A DNA stretch of 31,997 nucleotides from Candidatus Dojkabacteria bacterium CG_4_10_14_0_2_um_filter_Dojkabacteria_WS6_41_15 (GTDB lineage: Bacteria > Patescibacteriota > Dojkabacteria > GCA-002793355): the NCBI GenBank assembly GCA_002793355.1, contig PFQB01000120.1, positions 1-31,997 on the forward strand, written 5' to 3'. The notes under the pieces were generated by a model, which saw only the letters and a list, made by a program, of their open reading frames with translations, was not told the origin of the DNA and did not search any database. Positions 16,047 through 23,114 of the stretch are shown here, piece after piece. Within the stretch, counting starts at the first letter, position 1; every line of letters begins with the position of its first letter. The position numbers were made by a program, and so were the translations under genes.

Positions 16047-16775
16047 TTACTCCGAAAGAAAGGTCTTATTGACTCTTTGTGATTCGTTCTCGTCTTTAAT
16101 CTTCTTATGGTCTCCAGATCTGAGAATAGGAGGAACTGTTTGTGTTTGCATTTTTCCGGAGGCATCGGTAAAAGAAAACTCTGCAGGTGAAGTATATTGG
16201 GGATGTTCTCCAGAAACCTGTAAATTCTTGCCGGCAAACGAAAAAGTAGTTTCATCTCCGGCACTTTCTTCATTTCCAAGAACTTCTGGAATTAATCTAG
16301 TGACTGTATCAATCAGAACTAGCGAGGGAAGTTCTCCACCCGTTAGTACGTAAGGTCCTACGGAAAAGGATTCGTCTACAAAATCGAAAATTCGCGCATC
16401 AAAGCCTTCATAATGGCCGCACAAGACAATATAAGCAGTAGAAGTGCTGGGCGAACTTAATTGCTGTGCTCTTTCCTGCGTAAAAAGTGTACCTGAAGCG
16501 ACCGTCGCAAGAACATATGGCACATAGCCATCCTTTACTGCCACCTCTTTTAACGCCGTTACTGCCCGATACAACGGTTCAACCTTCATGAGCATTCCGG
16601 GGCCTCCGCCAAACACTCGATCGTCAACGGTGTGGTGCTTATCAGTTGTCCATTTTCTCAGGTCATGTGCCACGATACTTACTTTTTCTAGTTTTTGTGC
16701 CCGTCCAATAATACTTGCATTGCAGTAGTTCTCGATAATTTCTGGAAAAACAGTAACAATATCAAAACGAATCAT
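16047..16775 (-). CDS. trmD: tRNA (guanine37-N1)-methyltransferase TrmD
   Basis: The 242-aa protein matches TrmD, which uses SAM to make m1G37 in tRNAs with G36 and prevents +1 frameshifting. Signatures in order are FDIVTVFPE at the N-terminus, DDRVFGGGPGMLMKVEP, LCGHYEGFDARI, SVGPYVLTGGELP (the knotted SAM site) and LIPEVLGNEES, then PPILRSGDHKKI near the end. The C-terminal tail is normal in length. Its ATG overlaps the dgkA stop by 4 bp (16772-16775), and no Shine-Dalgarno is visible, so it is translated by coupling at the end of the glycan operon rather than in the usual rimM-trmD-rplS context. Confidence 0.97.
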   Translation of the reverse strand: MIRFDIVTVFPEIIENYCNASIIGRAQKLEKVSIVAHDLRKWTTDKHHTVDDRVFGGGPGMLMKVEPLYRAVTALKEVAVKDGYVPYVLATVASGTLFTQERAQQLSSPSTSTAYIVLCGHYEGFDARIFDFVDESFSVGPYVLTGGELPSLVLIDTVTRLIPEVLGNEESAGDETTFSFAGKNLQVSGEHPQYTSPAEFSFTDASGKMQTQTVPPILRSGDHKKIKDENESQRVNKTFLSE

Positions 16776-17158
16776 CGTGGCAATAATGGGATAAGGTACG
16801 GTCCAAAGACAAAGAAGCCGACAACAATTGCTGCCCCTGCAGCCACCAACACTGCTCCTGCACTAACATCCTTTGCGTATTTGATAGCTCCATGATGTTG
16901 TGTAGTGATTGCGTCACACGCCTTTTCGATGGCAGAATTAAGTGACTCTGCCAACAATACTAACGTCGAACTGAAAATAATTCCATACCATTCAATTAAG
17001 GTCAATCTAAAGTAAAAGCCAGCAATAACAACGATTACTCCGATAAAGAGCTCAACTCTAAAATTCAGTTGAGAATTGATTATCAAGTATAATCCATTCC
17101 AGGCGTGTGTGTGGCTCTTTACATGTTTATCTATGCTTTCTCTGATTTTCGCGACCAT
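16772..17158 (-). CDS. dgkA: DgkA-family membrane lipid kinase (diacylglycerol or undecaprenol kinase)
   Basis: The 128-aa protein has three membrane helices (about 32-50, 54-72 and 98-120) and the family signature ESLNSAIEKACDAI followed by AKDVSAGAVLVAA. It phosphorylates diacylglycerol or undecaprenol in the cytoplasmic membrane. In Gram-positive relatives the substrate is undecaprenol, and the operon context here (a polyprenyl-phosphate sugar transferase directly upstream) favours that role by inference. The gene overlaps the sugar transferase by 28 bp and trmD by 4 bp. Confidence 0.92.
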   Translation of the reverse strand: MVAKIRESIDKHVKSHTHAWNGLYLIINSQLNFRVELFIGVIVVIAGFYFRLTLIEWYGIIFSSTLVLLAESLNSAIEKACDAITTQHHGAIKYAKDVSAGAVLVAAGAAIVVGFFVFGPYLIPLLPR

Positions 17159-18591
17159 TTGAAAAAATATGAAATTACTTGCTGTACTGTTTTGACAATA
17201 ATAATCAGGTCAAGCCAAAGTGACCAGTTCTGAATGTACCAGGTTCCCATTTTCAGACGTTGTTCAAAGGATAACGAGTCTCTACCGCTAACCGTCCATA
17301 AATCAGTTACACCTGGTTTTGCCGCCAAAATCCGGTCAAAATAGTCACCAATTAATGGCCGTTCTCTAAGCATAAAAGGACGTGGCCCAACGATGCTCAT
17401 ATCACCTTTGAGAACATTGAATAACTGAGCAAGTTCATCAATTGAAGTTCTGCGAATCAAATTCATACCGCGAAGTATTCGCGGGTCTTTGGGGTCATTC
17501 TCTAATTTTTGATATTTTTCCCACATTTCTCTTTTCTGAGGATCATTTTTTATGTAATCTAGTACAAGATCCAAGTTCTCATTTGAGTATTTTTGCTTTC
17601 GCATTGATCTGAATTTGAAGAAAATAAATTCTTTTCCCTTCAGTCCAAATCTTTCGTGAAAATCGACAAATATGGGGAATCCATCAGTTAAGTACACCTT
17701 AACTGCTAAAAACAATAATACTGGGCTGAACACGATGATACCAATAATTGACAAAAACATATCAATTAGTCGCTTAATTGCCTTATTGAGAGGATTGCTT
17801 AATCCTTTATTAATATCGAAAACGAAAAGATTTTCGTACATAAGATGGTAAACGTTCGCGTTCAGCATATCTAGATCCATAAGCTCGGGAACAATCAAAA
17901 TATGGCTAGAAACAAAGTACAAACGTTCCACTAGCTCTGCAATTTGCGGAGAGGAAAAGTCTTTTACAATCAGCAGAATCGTATCTGTTCTAAATTTTGT
18001 CTTCATTGCGTTGGCTTTATCGACAATATGGGCGATACCGTCAGAATTTATCGAAAACTCTTTAGAAGCGACAATATCGTATCCAATGAAGGTGTTTCGC
18101 GTAAATGAGGGTTCTAGGGTATGGTCTGTGTCTACTCTTACCTCGATGATTTCTCGTTTCCAGTATCCTAACGAGTAAAGTAGTGATTTGATTAATCGTC
18201 TTATTATCGGCACTAAAGCAAAAAGTATTAATGGGTGAAGAACAAACAATATACGTGAAACGTACAAGTCAATTTGGCCTAGGGAAACAATGGAGTAAAC
18301 AAGAAGTGCAGCAAGTGCGATGGCATTTACTAGTTTTCTCGCTTCTTGCCAAAAGGGTTGATGTAACGAGTAGAGCCCCTGAATCCAGAATAAACCAATA
18401 TACAGTGGAACTATCCACCAGTTGCTGATTACATAAAGCATGAAATCATTGGTGGTAAGTGTTGGAATAACGAAGTAAAGCCCAATGATTCCGCGGATAC
18501 TTACTGCTAGCCAAAAAGCTGCAATAAGACAAAGAATATCGCACACTATCATGGTGGTGATTGCAATAAGGTTGTTCAAAAAGTTTCTCAT
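17131..18591 (-). CDS. Polyprenyl-phosphate sugar-1-phosphate transferase (WbaP-like)
   Basis: The 486-aa protein starts at ATG overlapping the glycosyltransferase stop (ATGA, 18588-18591). The N-terminal third has about four membrane helices, followed by a cytosolic domain and a further membrane hairpin (about 280-300). The C-terminal catalytic domain carries KFRSM, RRTSIDELAQLFNVLKGDMS, VGPRP and KPGVTDLWTVSGR. These enzymes move a hexose-1-phosphate from a UDP-sugar to undecaprenyl phosphate, the first step of surface-glycan synthesis. The insert between KFRSM and RRTS, including YQKLENDP, is typical of the WbaP branch. Confidence 0.93.
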   Translation of the reverse strand: MRNFLNNLIAITTMIVCDILCLIAAFWLAVSIRGIIGLYFVIPTLTTNDFMLYVISNWWIVPLYIGLFWIQGLYSLHQPFWQEARKLVNAIALAALLVYSIVSLGQIDLYVSRILFVLHPLILFALVPIIRRLIKSLLYSLGYWKREIIEVRVDTDHTLEPSFTRNTFIGYDIVASKEFSINSDGIAHIVDKANAMKTKFRTDTILLIVKDFSSPQIAELVERLYFVSSHILIVPELMDLDMLNANVYHLMYENLFVFDINKGLSNPLNKAIKRLIDMFLSIIGIIVFSPVLLFLAVKVYLTDGFPIFVDFHERFGLKGKEFIFFKFRSMRKQKYSNENLDLVLDYIKNDPQKREMWEKYQKLENDPKDPRILRGMNLIRRTSIDELAQLFNVLKGDMSIVGPRPFMLRERPLIGDYFDRILAAKPGVTDLWTVSGRDSLSFEQRLKMGTWYIQNWSLWLDLIIIVKTVQQVISYFFKWSRKSEKA

Positions 18592-19745
18592 GTATCTTTT
18601 TTGTATTTGTTTGCTATTTTTCGAATTTCGCGAATAAACGATTCGATATCGTATTTTATCATGTTGCCCAGATACTGTTCCTGCTGTTGTTTACTCCTTT
18701 TTTGCAATAAGCACCAATCCAGAGCTTTACCTAGTTGTTCTTGCGTTAATTCCTCTAGTAAATATCCAGTTTGCTGATGAGTGATGATTTCCCCCCCTCC
18801 ACCCGCTCTAAATGATATTACAGGAGTTCCAACCGCTATAGCCTCTACCATCATAATACCAAAATCCTCGATGTTTGGATAAAGAAAGCCAGAATAAGAA
18901 GCAAAAAGTTCTGGTTTTTCTGTGTCGGATACGTAACGATTAATAAAGGTAACTTCTGGGTTCAAATTAGCCAATCTTTTTACTTCTTCAGCAGCTTCTC
19001 CAACACCTGCTATGGTCAATTTATACCCTTTTGGCCATACTTTGATTAACTTGTCAAAGTTTTTGTAGGCAGCGATACGGCCGAAGGCAAGAAATTCTTT
19101 TTTAATCTCAATTTCTTTGTCAGCGAGGATTTGAGCAAACTTTCTAACGTAAACAGGTGGATTTAAAATTGCAATTGGCTCTCTGCGGTAGAACTTGCGA
19201 ATTCTTGACGCTGTTTCCTGCGAATTCGCAAATAGTGCATGCAAGGTTCTTGCGTGCAAATAGTCGGATACACGGAAGGCTGACCCAAAAAGTAAGTTCC
19301 ACATAAAACGTAGGAAGTTGTTTCTGCGTATTTTCTTACTGGGGGGCATATTCCAAAGGAAACGCGGTGGTGTGTGAATAAAGGAAATATGCATAACGCC
19401 TGGCGGTGGAATAATAAATTTGCCGAAAGATGCCGTGTCGCTAATAATTAACGAGGTCTCTGGAGGAAAGCGAAAACTTGCAAAGGCTAATGGTAAAAGA
19501 AACTTATAAATTTGCAGCATATAAGTGCGCGAGAAAGGAAATTTGTTCAAGAAAGAAGAAATGACTGTTGCTTTATCTAACGGTGCGTGGCGAATTTCTG
19601 GATGATCAAAGGCCGCATACAGGGTATTGTTAGGAAATGCCTGTGCAAGTGCATCGATAACTACTTCTGCTCCACCCCATTGAATAAAAAAATCGTGGAC
19701 AAGGGAAACATGAGGCTCTGTGACAGGTTGCTGCGAGGGACGCAT
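18588..19745 (-). CDS. GT4-type glycosyltransferase
   Basis: The ATG at 19743-19745 is chosen over one at 19838. TACAAT lies 5 nt upstream, and the longer form would overlap the neighbouring gene. The 385-aa protein has a GT-B fold. The N-terminal half starts VSLVHDFFIQWGGAEVVID, and the C-terminal half contains LAFGRIAAYKN, LTIAGVGE and the E-x7-E motif EDFGIMMVEAIAVGTPVI. It resembles mannosyltransferases that act in O-antigen or capsule pathways (WbaZ-like). It probably extends the lipid-linked sugar made by the next gene. First gene of a four-gene operon. Confidence 0.92.
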   Translation of the reverse strand: MRPSQQPVTEPHVSLVHDFFIQWGGAEVVIDALAQAFPNNTLYAAFDHPEIRHAPLDKATVISSFLNKFPFSRTYMLQIYKFLLPLAFASFRFPPETSLIISDTASFGKFIIPPPGVMHISFIHTPPRFLWNMPPSKKIRRNNFLRFMWNLLFGSAFRVSDYLHARTLHALFANSQETASRIRKFYRREPIAILNPPVYVRKFAQILADKEIEIKKEFLAFGRIAAYKNFDKLIKVWPKGYKLTIAGVGEAAEEVKRLANLNPEVTFINRYVSDTEKPELFASYSGFLYPNIEDFGIMMVEAIAVGTPVISFRAGGGGEIITHQQTGYLLEELTQEQLGKALDWCLLQKRSKQQQEQYLGNMIKYDIESFIREIRKIANKYKKDT

Positions 19746-19750
19746 AAGGA

Positions 19751-19756
19751 ATTGTA
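19751..19756 (-). promoter_or_regulatory. -10 element (TACAAT) of the glycosyltransferase operon
   Basis: TACAAT, 5 nt before ATG 19745, sharing GTGCTACAATTCCTT with the pyrD-like gene. It decides the start of the glycosyltransferase. Confidence 0.6.
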
Positions 19757-19785
19757 GCACGGGAGAGAATAAATTATGATTTGGA

Positions 19786-20151
19786 CTATGCTTGGTTTGC
19801 TTTTTCTTCTGCCAGTAACTTGGCAAGGCGCGCTGCAAGTCGGAGCTGTTCTGCTTTTGGAAGTTTTACTTTCATTTTATTGTAAACACCTATTGGATCC
19901 AGTTCTACATTATGGGCAATTCTAATAATATATGCTGCTAATCCTGCTATATCTTGGTTTCTCTGAAATTGTTTCGATTCCTTATCAGCTTGCTCTGCAA
20001 GTCTTTTGAGTCGATCTTCTATGCTTTTTGTTCCTGCCTTGGCTTTTGGCATATTTGGTAAGGAATTTTGCTTTGCATCACTTTCGTTTGAGGGGCGCCA
20101 GCCTTTGTCGGTGACTTTTCCACTATCATTTTGTATCCAGAAACTTGGCAT
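19786..20151 (-). CDS. Small helical protein of unknown function
   Basis: The 121-aa protein has a polar N-terminal third and two long predicted helices rich in Lys, Glu, Ala and Leu (about 42-62 and 68-118). There are no cysteines and no membrane segment, and no family was recognised. TATAAT is 6 nt before the ATG, which supports both the start and expression. It ends 29 bp before the -10 of the glycosyltransferase operon. Confidence 0.65.
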   Translation of the reverse strand: MPSFWIQNDSGKVTDKGWRPSNESDAKQNSLPNMPKAKAGTKSIEDRLKRLAEQADKESKQFQRNQDIAGLAAYIIRIAHNVELDPIGVYNKMKVKLPKAEQLRLAARLAKLLAEEKANQA

Positions 20152-20157
20152 AGAAGG

Positions 20158-20163
20158 ATTATA
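20158..20163 (-). promoter_or_regulatory. -10 element (TATAAT) of the 121-aa gene
   Basis: TATAAT followed by CCTTCT and ATG (6-nt spacing). Confidence 0.6.
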
Positions 20164-20180
20164 CGCTATTTAACAAGGAA

Positions 20181-20708
20181 TTACATGGAAAACATGTCTT
20201 TGTCTATTTTCCTGCACAATGGTAACAAGGTATCGTCAAGCAGGTCGATCACCAATTGTTGATGTGCTGGGTTATGAAGTAAATCAAGGTTAGTTGCTAT
20301 TGTGTCATTCGGCAGCGGAATTTCGGGTGAGGTTGTAAGAACAAATTGTTGTCCTTTGTTCTTAATAAATAATAAATCTGCTGCATGACCCCTACCCCCA
20401 AACTGTGAATAGTAAAGGCAAGATGGACCAGAAGCGTTGGTAATTGCAATTTAACGATACTTATCTCCGCCTAGTGCAAGGATTACGCCCTCGTTACTTT
20501 CGACCCCGGAAAGCCCTGCTTCTGCGCAACTTGCTATTGTGGATGTTATATGTGAAATTCTTTCCAGGACGAATTGTGCCAGGTGGTTTTCTTTAAGAGC
20601 TTCAAGACTCGTTTCTTCGAGTTTTTTGGCAATATTCTCTTTTGGACCGGCACGCATTGGAGTAAATGTGTCGGTTTTATCTGCAAAAGTCTTTATAAAT
20701 GTTGTCAT
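20181..20708 (-). pseudogene. Gene interrupted by a single in-frame TAA (unknown family)
   Basis: From ATG at 20706-20708 the frame encodes 85 residues (MTTFIKTFADK...LALGGDKYR), then TAA at 20451-20453. The same frame continues for 89 more residues (IAITNASGPSC...IDKDMFSM) to TAA at 20181-20183. The second half has no early start codon of its own, and its composition is protein-like (for example LVIDLLDDTLLPLC), so the two parts look like one gene of about 175 residues broken by one nonsense codon. Readthrough or a sequencing error are alternatives. The start lies 25 nt after tRNA-Gly, so co-transcription is likely. No family was recognised. Confidence 0.6.
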
Positions 20709-20733
20709 AATTGTTTTGAATAAAAAACGAATA

Positions 20734-20807
20734 AGCGGACGACGGGATTCGAACCCGCGACCTCTTCCTTGGCAAGGAAATGTTCTAGCCAACTGAACTA
20801 CGTCCGC
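20734..20807 (-). tRNA. tRNA-Gly (anticodon GCC)
   Basis: Acceptor GCGGACG/CGTCCGC, D-arm GTTC...GAAC, anticodon stem TTTCC/GGAAG (one G-T pair) with loop TTGCCAA (anticodon GCC), and T-arm GCGGG-TTCGAAT-CCCGT. The discriminator is T, and CCA is not encoded. Confidence 0.96.
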
Positions 20808-20882
20808 TTTACGCTGTGTTTACTTGTACGGAGTTGCCTATATCTCCAAAACACAATCTTTAATTCTACCATGCAAAAATGG

Positions 20883-20888
20883 TATAAT
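20883..20888 (+). promoter_or_regulatory. -10 element (TATAAT) of the 257-aa gene
   Basis: TATAAT, 5 nt (TCAAT) before ATG 20894. Confidence 0.6.
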
Positions 20889-20893
20889 TCAAT

Positions 20894-21667
20894 ATGCCAA
20901 TCATAACGACACTCGGGCAGGACGATACAACAACTCCAATACAGCCAACTTCTGGGACACTTCATCCACGTTTGCAGTCTGCTTTTACCCCAACTCAGGT
21001 TCAGCCAGTATCTGCACCCGTTGCTAAAGCGATTCCAAATGATGACCTAGAGGACGATGATTTTACTATGGATGACGATTTTGGCGATGATTCCGAAGAT
21101 GTTTCGACTGCCACTGCACCAGTTTCTCCTGCAAAACCCGGCTTATCGTTGTCACGTATGTCCGAAGAGCAACGACGTAAGGTTATCTCAACCGCGTTTA
21201 CTCTTGTCTTAGGGAAAGACCCCTCGGATCGCGATTTTAGTTATTATCGCTTCAGCACATTAACGGAGGAAAGTTTGATAAAAAGTTTGCTCAATCTTCC
21301 TGAACACAAGAAACTTGTGGAAAAGGCGCAAGAACACACTTCTTTAAAACAGAGCGTGCAAGAACTCGATATGCAAGTAAAGCAACTTAGTGCCGGAATG
21401 CAGTCTATGAAACAAGAGTTAGTTACGATGCAAGATTTACTTGTAGAAAAGAACAGATATATTCAGCAAATGCGTGGTATTCCCAACAACTCAACACAAA
21501 GAGCCTATCCTTCTACAGCTCCTTCCACGAATGAGTCACAATTATCAGAGCAATCTAATCAAGCCCCTGCAGTCCAGCAACATGTAGTGGAAAGCAAACC
21601 ATTACCCATACCCAGCATTGCTGACGAAATGAAGAACATGTTTAGTGGGTTTTTCAAGAAGAAGTAA
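20894..21667 (+). CDS. Acidic, coiled-coil protein with a DUF4214-like segment
   Basis: The 257-aa protein has three parts. Residues 1-90 are a Thr/Pro-rich, strongly acidic, probably disordered segment. About 91-145 is a helical unit (FTLVLGKDPSDRDFSYYR, then SLIKSLLNLPEHKKL) resembling the DUF4214 repeat of secreted and surface proteins. About 145-195 is a heptad-rich coiled coil (SVQELDMQVKQLSAGMQSMK). The C-terminus ends with SIADEMKNMFSGFFKKK, an amphipathic or basic tail. There is no signal peptide. It could be a cytoplasmic scaffold or cell-envelope linker; the function is unknown. It converges on the 265-aa gene with a 23-bp gap. Confidence 0.75.
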   Translation: MPIITTLGQDDTTTPIQPTSGTLHPRLQSAFTPTQVQPVSAPVAKAIPNDDLEDDDFTMDDDFGDDSEDVSTATAPVSPAKPGLSLSRMSEEQRRKVISTAFTLVLGKDPSDRDFSYYRFSTLTEESLIKSLLNLPEHKKLVEKAQEHTSLKQSVQELDMQVKQLSAGMQSMKQELVTMQDLLVEKNRYIQQMRGIPNNSTQRAYPSTAPSTNESQLSEQSNQAPAVQQHVVESKPLPIPSIADEMKNMFSGFFKKK

Positions 21668-21690
21668 CAGATACTTTTAGCCTAGGCATA

Positions 21691-22488
21691 TCATTGAAGC
21701 AACAATTGGCCCTCTGCTTCCAGATATCGAGTTAAACAGTAATTCCAGCTTGGTTTCTTTTGAAGCTCGTGTAGTGAGTTTTGATACGCCAGCTCGACTG
21801 CAACTGAGGCCGTAGCTTTATTTTTTGCCGACAATTGGTAAAAGGCAACTAATATCTCATGATTTTTTTCAAATGCATCAAATATCGCTTTTGGCTGTGC
21901 TTGTGAGGAACAATCGCTAGTACTTTCCGGCGGTAAGTTCGGCACAAGTGCCATTGCTGCGTTAAGGTCCTTTTTACATATAATTAGTTGCTCTAAAATC
22001 CAATTGGGTCTTTTGGTATAGTTTATTCTTTCTTTGCATGTTAAATATGAACTAAAACTGGTACCGATTTGCTCCTCGATTAGAAGAAGTGAATTTACTT
22101 TCCGCAACGCTTGAATATTTTGTAATCTCGTCTCTACTGTGTCGAGTAAATTAGCGGGTACGCCTTGGAAGGTGGATTTCCGGACAATGCTAGTATATTC
22201 CCGCTGAACTGTTTTGTACTGCTCTTCAAGCTGGTTGATGTTTTCGTTAGGAATAGCTGTTCTGGTTGCAAAGATATCTAGTACAATTTTATTATATTCT
22301 GCTTCTACCTTACGAAAACTACCTGCGGCATTACTTACGGATATTTTCAAATTGAAAAGGTCGGAATTGCCAATGTTTTTATTTAACCAGTGTAGTACAA
22401 TCAGCGTTAGACAAATACTTATCAGTACAGAAAACACCGCAGTAAGACGCCTATTTATAAAGGTGCTTTGATTCTTGCGGCGAGCCAT
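21691..22488 (-). CDS. Membrane-anchored helical protein, last gene of the envelope operon
   Basis: The 265-aa protein has a basic N-terminus (MARRKNQSTFINRR), one membrane helix (about 16-33) and a long, mostly helical outer region (about 40-265) with coiled-coil-like stretches and six cysteines that may pair. No family was recognised. The start overlaps the 219-aa gene by 34 bp, so translation is probably coupled. By position it may form a complex with the two anchored proteins encoded upstream. Confidence 0.65.
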   Translation of the reverse strand: MARRKNQSTFINRRLTAVFSVLISICLTLIVLHWLNKNIGNSDLFNLKISVSNAAGSFRKVEAEYNKIVLDIFATRTAIPNENINQLEEQYKTVQREYTSIVRKSTFQGVPANLLDTVETRLQNIQALRKVNSLLLIEEQIGTSFSSYLTCKERINYTKRPNWILEQLIICKKDLNAAMALVPNLPPESTSDCSSQAQPKAIFDAFEKNHEILVAFYQLSAKNKATASVAVELAYQNSLHELQKKPSWNYCLTRYLEAEGQLLLQ

Positions 22489-23114
22489 TTGGGGATAAGT
22501 ACTTTGGATATATATAGGTATATTCTGTACAAAGAGAAGGGCACAACTCCCAAAAAGAACACTGCTAGGGTAACATACATCCCGATTTGATAGGATACAT
22601 ACGAGCCAGTAATGGGTAAAACAACTTTGTCTTTACTTAGTTGCAAAGGAATATCTTGAGAAGAAACGTAATTGGTTGTATTTGTTATTAAGACAATGTC
22701 TGCAACGGCTCTCAAATATGAAGTCGAATGGGGGCTGAGCGTAAATGAAAACGTGTACGGAGTGCCCGCTTGTGGGTTTTGAATAGTCAAAATTGTCGGG
22801 CTTCCGACCAAACTTGCTTGCTTTTGCCACTTTACTTGGAGCATCTTGCCCGAATAAGCGGGAGTAATGATAATTTTAATTGGAATCAACTTATTCCATG
22901 GATATTGCGTGCCTACTGTTGCTGTTGACACTAGTATTGAATCTTTAGGTAAAATTGACGGTGTAGGCGTTTTTGAAGGAATTACCGTCGTTGCGCTACT
23001 GGGAGTAATTGTCGGTGTTTGCGCAAATGCGCGTGAAGTTGTAAGAGATTGGAGCACAATTAATCCACAAAACAAAAACAACACGCCAAGAATAATATTA
23101 TTTTTTCTTCTCAT
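22455..23114 (-). CDS. Secreted beta-domain protein with C-terminal membrane helix
   Basis: The 219-aa protein has an N-terminal signal or anchor (about 7-31), a short Thr/Pro spacer, one beta-sandwich-like domain of about 110 residues (TPYTFSFTLSPHSTSYLRA is typical of a strand-rich surface domain) and a C-terminal membrane helix (about 178-200) followed by a basic tail (KWLAARIKAPL). The topology suggests an outer-face domain held by a C-terminal anchor. The 5' end overlaps the preceding gene by 17 bp. Family unknown. Confidence 0.65.
   Translation of the reverse strand: MRRKNNIILGVLFLFCGLIVLQSLTTSRAFAQTPTITPSSATTVIPSKTPTPSILPKDSILVSTATVGTQYPWNKLIPIKIIITPAYSGKMLQVKWQKQASLVGSPTILTIQNPQAGTPYTFSFTLSPHSTSYLRAVADIVLITNTTNYVSSQDIPLQLSKDKVVLPITGSYVSYQIGMYVTLAVFFLGVVPFSLYRIYLYISKVLIPKWLAARIKAPL

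Noticed and set aside
16013..16279. 88-aa minus-strand ORF overlapping the 3' end of trmD
   Set aside because: Shifted-frame shadow of the conserved TrmD C-terminal part.
20709..20792. N-terminal extension of the 20181-20708 frame (MARTFPCQGRGRGFES...)
   Set aside because: This part is read through tRNA-Gly; the gene more likely starts at the ATG at 20708.
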